Source of the DNA: Porticoccaceae bacterium UBA1989
GTDB lineage: Bacteria > Pseudomonadota > Gammaproteobacteria > Pseudomonadales > Porticoccaceae
Reading direction: 5' to 3'
NCBI GenBank assembly: GCA_002335945.1
Contig: DDDD01000176.1
Location: 21,154 to 31,670, forward strand
DNA: 10,517 nt
In this document: positions 1 to 6,558 of the stretch, piece by piece
Position numbering within the stretch: the first letter of the stretch is position 1
Layout: every line of letters begins with the position of its first letter
Translations under genes and position numbers: made by a program
Notes under the pieces: generated by a model
What the model saw: the letters and a program-made list of their open reading frames with translations, nothing else
What the model was told of the DNA's origin: nothing
Database searches by the model: none

Positions 1-2022
1 CCCTCAGGTGGCTCTATCGTTATCGATATTACAGAAGCCATGGTTTCTATTGATATTAACTCGGCTCGTGCCACCAAAGGCGGCGATATCGAGGAAACAG
101 CATTCAACACCAACAAAGAAGCGGCAGAAGAAATTGCTCGCCAGTTGCGCTTGCGCGATGTCGGCGGCCTGATCGTTATCGACTTTATTGATATGTTGAA
201 TAGCCGTCACCAGAAAGAAGTCGAAAACAAAATGCGTGATGCACTGGCTGTAGATCGCGCCCGAGTTCAAGTGGGTCGCATCTCACGCTTTGGCCTGTTA
301 GAAATGTCACGCCAGCGTCTGCGCCCTTCTCTTGAAGAAACCATGTCGAAGATATGTCCCCGCTGTAAAGGCCAGGGCACTATCCGTGGTACTCGTTCAT
401 TAGCACTCTCTATATTGCGGTTAGTTGAAGAAGAAGCTCAGAAAGAATTTAGCCGCGAGATTCGCGCTATTGTTCCCGTTCCTGTTGCTACTTTTTTGCT
501 CAATGAAAAGCGTAAAGAAATTTCCGATATTGAAACACGCAACAAAATCCAGGTTACGGTTCTTCCCAATACAGAAATGGAAACGCCACACTTTGAAGTT
601 GTGCGTATCCGTACTCAGGACGAAGATAGCTCTGAGTTCAGTTACAAAATGGCACACGAGCTAAGTAAGCCTGATACCGAAATTGTGACAGAAACCTCTG
701 CCGCTGCACAGACATTGCCACAGCCGTCCGTAAAGATGCTGGTCCCTTCAACCCCTGCACCTACCATGGCCAAGGCCGAGCCAGTTGCTGTTAAGGCACC
801 AGGTCTGGTTAAACGCCTGTGGGATAGCATGTTTGGCGGAACCGAGACTAAAGAGGAAGAAGAAAAGCCTAAAACTCAGGGTCGCAATTCGCGCAACAAT
901 CAAAACCGTAGTCGTGGTGGTCAGAATAACCGTGGGCGCAACAATAACCGTGGTCGCTCCAACAACCGCAATGCTGATTCTCGCAATGAAAACACCCGAA
1001 CTGAGGGCAATCGTTCAGAAAATCCGCGTACTGAAAACAAGCGTCAAGATGGCGAGCAAAAGACTGAAGCCCGTGATAATGACAACCGTCGCGGCAGTAA
1101 CAATAACCGCCGCAACAATAACAACCGCAATAAGGATCAGGTTAAGACCGATTCTGCCCCGGTAAAAGCAAAAACTGATGCGCCACAGAAGCAAGAGACT
1201 GCAGCTACACCAGCAGATCAACTGCAGCGTCGTCCCGATGACAAACGTCGTGGACCCCGTCGCCGTCGTCAGCGCACGGATGTTTCTAAAGAGATGATTG
1301 ATCAAACTGCAACTATTGCAGGCACAGTTAGTACTCAGAATGTACCGGCGCCAACACCGCCAGTATCTGAAGCAACCACAGCTCCTGCAGTTGCACCAGC
1401 AGCTGCGCCAGTAACGACACCGACTGCGGCGCCTGCTACTAGCACCGCAGCAGATGCAGCCGCTGAAAAGCCAGCACGTCCAAAGCGTAAAGCAGCCCCT
1501 AGAAAGCCTAGAGTTGCCAAAGATGCTGGAAGCGATGCAACAGCTGCCACGCAAGCACCAGCAGCGAAGGCTGATGCAGGCCCTAATGACGCATCTGTTA
1601 CGGCACCTGCTGCTGTCAGTGCGCCAGATCAAAAGCCAGACGCTAATGATGAAGCCAAGGCCAAAAAGCCCGCTCGCCCAAGACGCAAAGCCAGCCCCAA
1701 GCCTAAGGCTGAATCAGCCGACACAGCAACGGTAGCAAACGAAGGCCCTCGCGCGAGTAATGATCCGCGTAAAAAGCCCAAGCCAGTCAGCAAGGTTGAG
1801 ATAAGCACCGAGCGTCCACCAGCAGCCAAGCCTGCGCCTGCAAAACCAAGCGAGCCCGTTGCAGCAGCACCGGCAGCGAAAGCGAGCGAAGCGGCACCTA
1901 GAGCCTCAAATGATCCGCGTAAGAAGCGTAACGCAGAGAAAGCTCAGGCTAAATCCACGCAGAATGAAGCGCCAGCAGCTCCTGTGAATAAGGAATCTGC
2001 CGAAAAAGCACCAAAGGCGTAA
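1..2022 (+). CDS. rne: Ribonuclease E, C-terminal part (5' end outside window)
   Basis: RNase E is the essential endoribonuclease that starts mRNA decay, processes rRNA and tRNA, and scaffolds the degradosome at the inner membrane. The frame is open from base 1, and the first codon matches about residue 286 of E. coli RNase E. Visible are the Mg-binding aspartates in IDINSAR (codon at 52) and VIDFIDM (181), spaced 43 residues apart as in E. coli D303/D346, and the Zn-link CPRC (355-366). After about codon 220 comes the disordered scaffold. It contains an amphipathic, membrane-anchor-like segment (GLVKRLWDSMFGG, 802-840), an Asn/Arg-rich block (880-1140), an Arg cluster (1228-1275), an Ala/Pro-rich tail and two PRASNDPRKK motifs. 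If the missing part has normal length, the protein is about 960 residues, against 1061 in E. coli. Identity is certain; partner-binding roles of the tail are inferred. Confidence 0.97.
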   Translation, partial: PSGGSIVIDITEAMVSIDINSARATKGGDIEETAFNTNKEAAEEIARQLRLRDVGGLIVIDFIDMLNSRHQKEVENKMRDALAVDRARVQVGRISRFGLLEMSRQRLRPSLEETMSKICPRCKGQGTIRGTRSLALSILRLVEEEAQKEFSREIRAIVPVPVATFLLNEKRKEISDIETRNKIQVTVLPNTEMETPHFEVVRIRTQDEDSSEFSYKMAHELSKPDTEIVTETSAAAQTLPQPSVKMLVPSTPAPTMAKAEPVAVKAPGLVKRLWDSMFGGTETKEEEEKPKTQGRNSRNNQNRSRGGQNNRGRNNNRGRSNNRNADSRNENTRTEGNRSENPRTENKRQDGEQKTEARDNDNRRGSNNNRRNNNNRNKDQVKTDSAPVKAKTDAPQKQETAATPADQLQRRPDDKRRGPRRRRQRTDVSKEMIDQTATIAGTVSTQNVPAPTPPVSEATTAPAVAPAAAPVTTPTAAPATSTAADAAAEKPARPKRKAAPRKPRVAKDAGSDATAATQAPAAKADAGPNDASVTAPAAVSAPDQKPDANDEAKAKKPARPRRKASPKPKAESADTATVANEGPRASNDPRKKPKPVSKVEISTERPPAAKPAPAKPSEPVAAAPAAKASEAAPRASNDPRKKRNAEKAQAKSTQNEAPAAPVNKESAEKAPKA

Positions 2023-2029
2023 TTGTTAC

Positions 2030-2057
2030 TTGTCAGTGAATAAAGGCGCTGTATAAT
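2030..2057 (+). promoter_or_regulatory. Probable sigma70 promoter of tRNA-Ser
   Basis: TTGTCA (2030-2035, 5/6 match to the -35 consensus) is followed after 16 bases by a perfect TATAAT (2052-2057). The next bases, CAGCGCC, are GC-rich, a discriminator type usual for stringently controlled stable-RNA genes. Transcription would start near 2064, giving a leader of about 8 bases before the tRNA. The -10 box lies exactly in the loop of the inverted repeat 2043-2066. Confidence 0.7.
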
Positions 2058-2066
2058 CAGCGCCTT
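2043..2066 (+). repeat. Perfect 9-bp inverted repeat after rne, loop TATAAT
   Basis: Arms AAGGCGCTG (2043-2051) and CAGCGCCTT (2058-2066) flank the 6-base loop TATAAT. It begins 20 bases after the rne stop. No T-run follows (the next bases are GAAACGG), so it is not a standard intrinsic terminator. In rne read-through RNA it could fold and protect the 3' end or separate rne from the tRNA. That role is inferred. Confidence 0.7.
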
Positions 2067-2071
2067 GAAAC

Positions 2072-2162
2072 GGTGGGATGGCAGAGCGGTTGAATGCACC
2101 AGTCTTGAAAACTGGCTTAGGTTAATAGCCTAACTAGGGTTCGAATCCCTATCCCACCGCCA
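2072..2162 (+). tRNA. tRNA-Ser(UGA)
   Basis: A full class II cloverleaf of 91 bases can be drawn. The acceptor stem GGTGGGA (2072-2078) pairs with TCCCACC (2152-2158), followed by G73 and an encoded CCA (2160-2162). The anticodon arm is CCAGT/ACTGG with loop CTTGAAA, putting TGA at 2106-2108. There is a long variable arm (TTAGG/CCTAA), and a T arm TAGGG/CCCTA with loop TTCGAAT. It would decode UCA and, by wobble, other UCN codons. It has its own likely promoter upstream and a strong terminator directly downstream, so it is probably a single-gene unit, although read-through from rne is possible. Confidence 0.97.
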
Positions 2163-2170
2163 TACAATAA

Positions 2171-2197
2171 AAGGCCCCTTTCTAAGGGGCCTTTTTT
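2171..2197 (+). terminator. Intrinsic terminator of tRNA-Ser
   Basis: A perfect 10-bp stem (AAGGCCCCTT, 2171-2180, with AAGGGGCCTT, 2184-2193) has a 3-base loop TCT. It runs into six T residues (2192-2197), with A residues before the stem. It starts 9 bases after the tRNA CCA. Confidence 0.93.
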
Positions 2198-2201
2198 GTG
2201 T

Positions 2202-2237
2202 GCGGTGGGATAGGGTGAGAGCCCTAGCGGGTTCGAC
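2202..2237 (-). pseudogene. Degenerate inverted copy of the tRNA-Ser 3' end
   Basis: Bases 2202-2215 (GCGGTGGGATAGGG) are the exact reverse complement of 2147-2160 in the tRNA, covering the 3' acceptor strand, discriminator and T-stem strand. The copy continues with TGAGAG and then CCCTA. The T-stem pairing TAGGG/CCCTA is therefore kept, but the 7-base T loop is replaced by 6 unrelated bases, and the CCA is lost (CAC follows G73). It cannot be a working tRNA. It may be a tRNA fragment left by an integration or recombination event, or one end of a genomic repeat. It faces the real tRNA tail to tail across the terminator. Confidence 0.6.
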
Positions 2238-2288
2238 TAAATGCGACAGCATTTTGCGCGCCAAAAGCAATTCGCAGAACCGTTTAGT
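2236..2288. repeat. Long imperfect stem-loop, function unknown
   Basis: Nested pairings are ACTAAA (2236-2241) with TTTAGT (2283-2288), TGCGA (2242-2246) with TCGCA (2272-2276), GC (2249-2250) with GC (2267-2268), and TTTTG (2252-2256) with CAAAA (2262-2266). That gives 18 pairs closed by the loop CGCGC, with a one-sided bulge GAACCG (2277-2282). It directly follows the inverted tRNA fragment. It could be a structured RNA, the end of a mobile or repeat element, or a leftover recombination site. I cannot assign it to a known family. Confidence 0.5.
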
Positions 2289-2632
2289 GGACTTTAGTCT
2301 GTTAAACGTCACTTCCTTTTTACCCTGCAGCAATAACCAACCTGATAATGACCGCTAGAGTAGCCTTAGATCCCTTGGCCGTTCGACTGAAAGCATATCT
2401 AAGGGATTTGGACGATATACTGGTCCATATCGACCCATTAGTCCGAAAAAGGACTCCAACCTAGGTATTGCCGAATAAAATACAACGCCTAACGCAACCT
2501 GATCAAAACGCGTTACAGATCATAATGTGGCCGTAATAGGTTCAGATCATCCTGCTCAATTGTGCTTTTCTCCTCCTACTCATGCTTAGTCTATACTCAA
2601 ATATAAGAACCAAAAAAGGTTCTACCAATACC

Positions 2633-2661
2633 ATAACAATAATTAGGCTAAATCATATAGT
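2633..2661 (+). promoter_or_regulatory. Candidate promoter of the GGDEF/EAL gene (weak)
   Basis: ATAACA (2633-2638, 4/6) and TATAGT (2656-2661, 5/6) are spaced by 17 bases and would leave a leader of roughly 110 bases. An alternative -10 is TATACT (2592-2597), without a good -35. Neither is convincing enough to choose. Confidence 0.3.
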
Positions 2662-2763
2662 CAGGAAACCTCAAAGACGTTAAAAGCTTCTAACTGTTTT
2701 CGTAAAGAGCAGTCGCTTCGTATGACTTGGGGGGTCCATTAGGTATCTTAATCAGACCAGAAA

Positions 2764-2769
2764 AGGAGG
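2764..2769 (+). promoter_or_regulatory. Ribosome binding site that sets the start at 2776
   Basis: AGGAGG (2764-2769) lies 6 bases before ATG 2776. The in-frame TTG at 2770 would touch the Shine-Dalgarno sequence and is therefore rejected as the start. Confidence 0.85.
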
Positions 2770-2775
2770 TTGGTC

Positions 2776-5421
2776 ATGAAGGCTCCACTGCCAGACAATG
2801 AGGCAAACAGGCTAAAAACCCTATACAGTATGGATCTATTGGATACGGAGGCTGAACCGGAATTTGACGAATTGACGGCACTGGCGGCACAGATATGTAA
2901 CATGCCAGTTGCCCTAATATCTCTGGTTGACCACAAGCGCCAGTGGTTTAAATCCAAAGTAGGACTTGATGTTGATGAGACGAGCAGAGACATTGCATTT
3001 TGTGCCCACAGTATTTTGACACCCGACCAGATCATGGAAATCCCGGATGCACGTCTTGATAATCGCTTTAAAGATAATCCACTGGTTACCGAAACGCCCA
3101 AATTCCGTTTTTATGCAGGTATTCCGTTAGTCGCGTCTAATGGGTATGCGCTTGGCACGCTCTGTGTTCTTGACTACAAACCCGGCAAATTAAATGACGC
3201 CCAAAAAGTTGCCCTCGAGGCTGTCCGCCTCCTTATTATTCGTCATATTGAGCTGCGCTATAGCTTCGACTCTATTAGAAACTTAGGCCAAAAGTTATCC
3301 GATAAAAATGATCTGTTTGAATTAGAGGCTGAGGGCGACGCTATCGCTCTTCAGCAGGAGATGAGCTCGCGGATAGAAGCCGAAATACTATCTCGGCTGA
3401 TTCTAGATGTCTCACTAGATGCCGTTATAACGATCGATAGTGATGGCAAGGTCACTTACTGGAATCCAAAAGCTGTGGAAATCTTTGGATATTCTTCAGA
3501 CTATGTGCTGGGCAAGCGACTTCTTGACTTGATTTTTGACCCTAGCACCATCGATTCTTTTGATACGCTCTTAACCCGGTTTTCTGGCAGTAATATAAAA
3601 GAAGAAAAGCCAGAAAGATTTGAATTTGAAGCACTGACTGCAGCGGGCAAATCTGTTCAGGTCGAGGTGTCTGTCACTGTTTTGAGACGCTATGGAGAAA
3701 TTGTTATTGTCGGATTCTTACGGGATCTGACTGAAGTCAATAAAACAACCGAGGAATTAAGAATTTCGGCGATTACCTTTAATAGTCAGGAAGGTATGAT
3801 AATTGCCGATGAAGAAATGAATATTCTGCGTGTTAATGAGGCCTTTACCGATATTACTGGCTATAGCTCCGACGAGGTAGTCGGAAGTACGCCACGGTTT
3901 TTTAATCCGGATAACGTCAATAATGAATACTATCGTTCCATCTGGAAATCTTTTGATACCAATGATGGCTGGGAGGGTGAGCTATGGGATACGCGAAAAA
4001 ATGGTGAGGTGGTTCCTCTAAAAGTTGTAATTACCGTTATTAGAGGCCTAGAGAAGCAGGTTAAAAATTATGTTTTAGGGGTTTCTGACATCACAAGGAC
4101 TAAAAAAGATGCTGAGGAAATATTTAGACTAGCATTCTATGATCCGTTGACGGGCCTGCCCAATCGTCGCATGCTAATGGATAGGCTACATCAAGCTATA
4201 ACGATCACTGGGCGTAAGATAGAAAAAGCCGCAGTTTTATTTGTTGATATCGATCACTTTAAAGACCTTAACGACAATCTTGGTCATGACTTTGGGGACA
4301 TGTTATTACAACAGACTGCCCAGAGACTTAAGCTTAGCCTGCGTTCAGACGACATTGTCGCACGGATTGGCGGCGATGAATTTGTCATCATTCTGCAGCA
4401 TCTAGGTGAGGATGGTTTGGAAGCACCACAGCAGACTAGAGCCGTGGCTGCCAAAATATTATCAGCACTTAAGGAGCCTTATATTTTAAAGGGACATGAG
4501 TGTTTTAGCAGCGCTAGCATTGGGGCTACCCTTTTTGATAGCCACAAGGTGGACATTGACGATCTTATTAAGCAAGCAGATATAGCTATGTATCAGGCAA
4601 AGCAAAGCGGACGCAACAGGCTGAAGTTTTTTGATCCTAAGATGCAGGAGAATATTACTCAGCGTGCCAAGATGGAAAATGCATTGCACAATGCACTCGA
4701 AAAAAACCAGTTTCAATTGTATTACCAGCTTCAGGTGGATCATAAAAATGTTCCCTCAGGGGCTGAAGCATTGCTTCGCTGGAAACACCCCACACTCGGC
4801 ATTGTATCACCACAAGATTTCATTCCACTGGCCGAGAAATCAGGGTTAATTATTTCCATAGGGTTATGGGTTCTAAAGACTGCCTGCCATCAGATCAAAG
4901 CGTGGCAGAAAAACCCAAAGACCTCAGGGTTAACGGTTGCGATTAATATTAGTCCACGACAGTTTTATCAGACCAACTTCGTGGCCGAAATATCAGAGTC
5001 ATTGGATGAGACTGGGATTGATTCTGGATTGCTTAAATTAGAACTTACTGAGGGGCTTGTTTTAGATGATGTTGATAGCGCTATTACTAAAATGAACGCG
5101 CTTAAAGCTATGGGGATAGAGCTTTCACTGGACGATTTTGGTACGGGTTATTCCTCATTGGCATATTTAACAAAATTACCATTGTCACAGCTGAAAATAG
5201 ATCAGTCGTTTGTCAGCAATCTTGGTCATAACGCGAGGCCGGCTATCATTGTCAAGACCATTATCGCCATGTCAAAAAATCTAAGCTTGGAGGTGGTTGC
5301 AGAGGGGGTTGAGACAAAAGCACAATTCGATTTTCTTGAGTCACTCGGGTGCGAATTTTATCAAGGCTATTTGTTCAGTAAACCCCTGCCCGCGATGGAG
5401 TTTGAAGAGTCATTATCTTAG
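2776..5421 (+). CDS. GAF-PAS-PAS-GGDEF-EAL cyclic-di-GMP synthase/phosphodiesterase
   Basis: An 881-residue cytoplasmic sensor protein; I see no signal peptide or membrane segment. In order: GAF (about 5-160), PAS (205-325), PAS (330-450), GGDEF (about 452-620) and EAL (about 636-875). The cyclase signature GGDEF is intact at 532-536 and is preceded at the usual spacing by an inhibitory-site RxxD (RSDD, 523-526). The phosphodiesterase signatures are also intact: EALLRW from 664, DDFGTG at 786-791, EGVET at 843-847, plus NISPRQF and KIDQSFV. Both synthesis and breakdown of c-di-GMP are therefore possible. The GAF and PAS domains would sense a ligand, redox state or light, not identifiable here. 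No partner gene is adjacent and the gene appears monocistronic. Domain calls are firm; net activity is unknown. Confidence 0.93.
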   Translation: MKAPLPDNEANRLKTLYSMDLLDTEAEPEFDELTALAAQICNMPVALISLVDHKRQWFKSKVGLDVDETSRDIAFCAHSILTPDQIMEIPDARLDNRFKDNPLVTETPKFRFYAGIPLVASNGYALGTLCVLDYKPGKLNDAQKVALEAVRLLIIRHIELRYSFDSIRNLGQKLSDKNDLFELEAEGDAIALQQEMSSRIEAEILSRLILDVSLDAVITIDSDGKVTYWNPKAVEIFGYSSDYVLGKRLLDLIFDPSTIDSFDTLLTRFSGSNIKEEKPERFEFEALTAAGKSVQVEVSVTVLRRYGEIVIVGFLRDLTEVNKTTEELRISAITFNSQEGMIIADEEMNILRVNEAFTDITGYSSDEVVGSTPRFFNPDNVNNEYYRSIWKSFDTNDGWEGELWDTRKNGEVVPLKVVITVIRGLEKQVKNYVLGVSDITRTKKDAEEIFRLAFYDPLTGLPNRRMLMDRLHQAITITGRKIEKAAVLFVDIDHFKDLNDNLGHDFGDMLLQQTAQRLKLSLRSDDIVARIGGDEFVIILQHLGEDGLEAPQQTRAVAAKILSALKEPYILKGHECFSSASIGATLFDSHKVDIDDLIKQADIAMYQAKQSGRNRLKFFDPKMQENITQRAKMENALHNALEKNQFQLYYQLQVDHKNVPSGAEALLRWKHPTLGIVSPQDFIPLAEKSGLIISIGLWVLKTACHQIKAWQKNPKTSGLTVAINISPRQFYQTNFVAEISESLDETGIDSGLLKLELTEGLVLDDVDSAITKMNALKAMGIELSLDDFGTGYSSLAYLTKLPLSQLKIDQSFVSNLGHNARPAIIVKTIIAMSKNLSLEVVAEGVETKAQFDFLESLGCEFYQGYLFSKPLPAMEFEESLS

Positions 5422-5428
5422 CCTTTTG

Positions 5429-5464
5429 ATCTAGGCGCCCTAGATTAGATTACCTGTTTTTTTT
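5429..5464 (+). terminator. Possible first terminator after the GGDEF/EAL gene
   Basis: Perfect 7-bp arms ATCTAGG (5429-5435) and CCTAGAT (5439-5445) with loop CGC are followed, after 11 bases, by eight T residues (5457-5464). The gap between stem and T-run is longer than usual, so this may be weak or may simply protect the 3' end. Confidence 0.45.
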
Positions 5465-5482
5465 CTACATAATTATTGTTTT

Positions 5483-5513
5483 AAAAAAAGGCTGCCGAAG
5501 CAGCCTTTTTTTT
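5483..5513. terminator. Bidirectional intrinsic terminator between convergent genes
   Basis: Stem GGCTGC (5490-5495) pairs with GCAGCC (5500-5505) around CGAA, with seven A residues before and eight T residues after. It reads as an intrinsic terminator on both strands, serving the GGDEF/EAL gene from the left and the lipoprotein gene, which stops at 5530, from the right. Confidence 0.92.
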
Positions 5514-5529
5514 GTTACTACACCTGTTA

Positions 5530-6366
5530 TTAACTGGCCAAGCGCTTGATTGAGTAAAGATCAAAGCTAGCGTTCTGGCAGTCATAAGTCGCATCAGAAA
5601 GCTCACGTGCCGCATTGCCCTCTAGCATCCAAGCAGCCATATCAGCCGCTTGTTCTTCAGCGCTGGCCCAGAAATCCGCTCTTACAAACTGATATGCTTG
5701 CATAGAACCGCCGGCAGTAGCCGGATCAAAGGTAGGAATCTGAAGATAGGACATATAGTTTGTGCCACGGCCTGCAGCTCGCTGATCTGTCATCCAGCCG
5801 CCAAGAGCAGTCTGTGCAAGCGCGCCATCTTCCGGAGTCTTGCCTTCTTTGAACGAACAAAAATTATAAGACGCTTGGAACAGGTTAGCAGGGTCCCATT
5901 GTTGCATTGGGGCTACCAGAGGCGTTGTTTCAAAAAGGAACGTTTTCTCAGGATTACAGACCATGGTGCTATCAAACTTTTCGCCAAAGGCTTCCGCTTG
6001 ATTTTCCGCCCAGTCTGCCCAACCAGCATCACGAGCTTCTACAGAAGACCAGATATTAGCCCACATACCATCATATAGTTCAGATTCTACCTGGGGAACA
6101 ATGGAGAATGCACCAGCTACGGGCGTAGCAGATTGGTCATTGATTTCATTCCAAGCCGCTGTTAGCTGAGCATAGTTCTCGCGGCTAAAGTCAGCACCAC
6201 CGTCACAATACATATACTCGACAAACATTGATGCTGGAGCAGCGGGTTGCGCTACAACAACGGCGATGTCCGCTTCAGCCACTACTTCAACGGCTACATC
6301 TGCACTTTTATCGGCACAGCCAGCGAGTAAAGCCGCTGATACTGCTAATCCTGTTAGTAATTTCAT
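5530..6366 (-). CDS. Outer-membrane-type lipoprotein with a duplicated Cys/Trp domain, function unknown
   Basis: I do not recognise a named family for this 278-residue protein. The N-terminus MKLLTGLAVSAALLAGC is a lipoprotein signal peptide with lipobox LAGC. Cys17 would be lipidated, and Ala at +2 favours the outer membrane. A short Ala/Val/Pro-rich linker (about 18-46) leads to two related halves. Each opens with Tyr/Asn-x-Cys (C54, C170), has Trp at matching places (W72, W106, W119 against W191, W233, W246) and ends with a Cys (C137, C263). Apart from Cys17 these four are the only cysteines, which suggests one disulfide per half. Start: ATG 6366 has GAGGGG 8 bases upstream; a TTG at 6372 sits too close to that site. 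It is apparently monocistronic, with a likely promoter at 6475-6503. Confidence 0.85.
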   Translation of the reverse strand: MKLLTGLAVSAALLAGCADKSADVAVEVVAEADIAVVVAQPAAPASMFVEYMYCDGGADFSRENYAQLTAAWNEINDQSATPVAGAFSIVPQVESELYDGMWANIWSSVEARDAGWADWAENQAEAFGEKFDSTMVCNPEKTFLFETTPLVAPMQQWDPANLFQASYNFCSFKEGKTPEDGALAQTALGGWMTDQRAAGRGTNYMSYLQIPTFDPATAGGSMQAYQFVRADFWASAEEQAADMAAWMLEGNAARELSDATYDCQNASFDLYSIKRLAS

Positions 6367-6374
6367 TCTCAATA

Positions 6375-6380
6375 CCCCTC
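6375..6380 (-). promoter_or_regulatory. Ribosome binding site of the lipoprotein gene
   Basis: Read on the minus strand, GAGGGG lies 8 bases before ATG 6366 but only 3 bases before the alternative TTG 6372. This favours the ATG and a clean lipoprotein signal peptide starting MKLL. Confidence 0.7.
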
Positions 6381-6474
6381 AATAGTAATTATTAGTTTTA
6401 TATTCATTTGCGCGGCGGCAATGATGCTCAGCTTAAATCTAACCCGACTATGCGCAATCGAATACTTGTGTGCA

Positions 6475-6503
6475 GTTATACAGGCTTAGGTCCGTTTAAT
6501 CAA
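6475..6503 (-). promoter_or_regulatory. Probable sigma70 promoter of the lipoprotein gene
   Basis: On the minus strand, TTGATT (6503-6498, 4/6) and TATAAC (6480-6475, 5/6) are separated by exactly 17 bases. Transcription would start near 6468, leaving a 5' leader of about 100 bases. I see no clear operator. Confidence 0.5.
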
Positions 6504-6558
6504 AATAACTCATCTATAATTATGTCCATTAAGCCGCGCTTTTACGGTTCTACTAGTA

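Larger units (their letters stand above)
2289..2775. other. Gene-free region upstream of the c-di-GMP gene, with small inverted repeats
   Basis: I see no credible coding frame here. The stretch is fairly AT-rich and holds several short symmetrical elements: CGATAT/ATATCG spaced by 8 (2413-2432), AGTCC/GGACT around GAAAAA (2440-2455), AGAACC/GGTTCT around six A (2606-2623), ATCCCTT/AAGGGAT (2370-2376 and 2401-2407), and a direct repeat CAGATCAT (2516-2523 and 2543-2550). It probably contains the promoter and leader of the downstream gene. The length leaves room for an operator or a small RNA, but I cannot show either. Confidence 0.5.

Noticed and set aside
1015..1632. Minus-strand 205-codon open frame, Cys- and Arg-rich
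   Set aside because: It is antisense to the repetitive rne tail; the composition simply mirrors the Ala/Pro/Asn codons of RNase E and there is no ribosome binding site.
2043..2066. Intrinsic terminator of rne
   Set aside because: The stem is perfect but GAAACGG follows instead of a T-run, and the loop coincides with the tRNA promoter, so it is listed only as an inverted repeat.
2236..2288. Integron attC site
   Set aside because: The ends ACTAAA/TTTAGT come near but do not fit RYYYAAC/GTTRRRY, the large one-sided bulge is atypical, and there is no integrase or cassette.
2130..2333. Minus-strand open frame of 67 codons across the tRNA-Ser tail and terminator
   Set aside because: Its C-terminal end is antisense tRNA and terminator sequence, and no start signal is visible. 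It is a by-product of the inverted repeat region.
2770..2772. TTG start codon for the GGDEF/EAL gene
   Set aside because: It directly abuts AGGAGG; ATG 2776 has the proper 6-base spacing.
2640..2775. c-di-GMP riboswitch in the leader of the GGDEF/EAL gene
   Set aside because: I could not find the conserved GEMM aptamer segments or a switching terminator in this leader.
5650..6078. Plus-strand 142-codon open frame
   Set aside because: Fully antisense to the lipoprotein gene, which has a signal peptide, ribosome binding site and domain symmetry; this frame has none.
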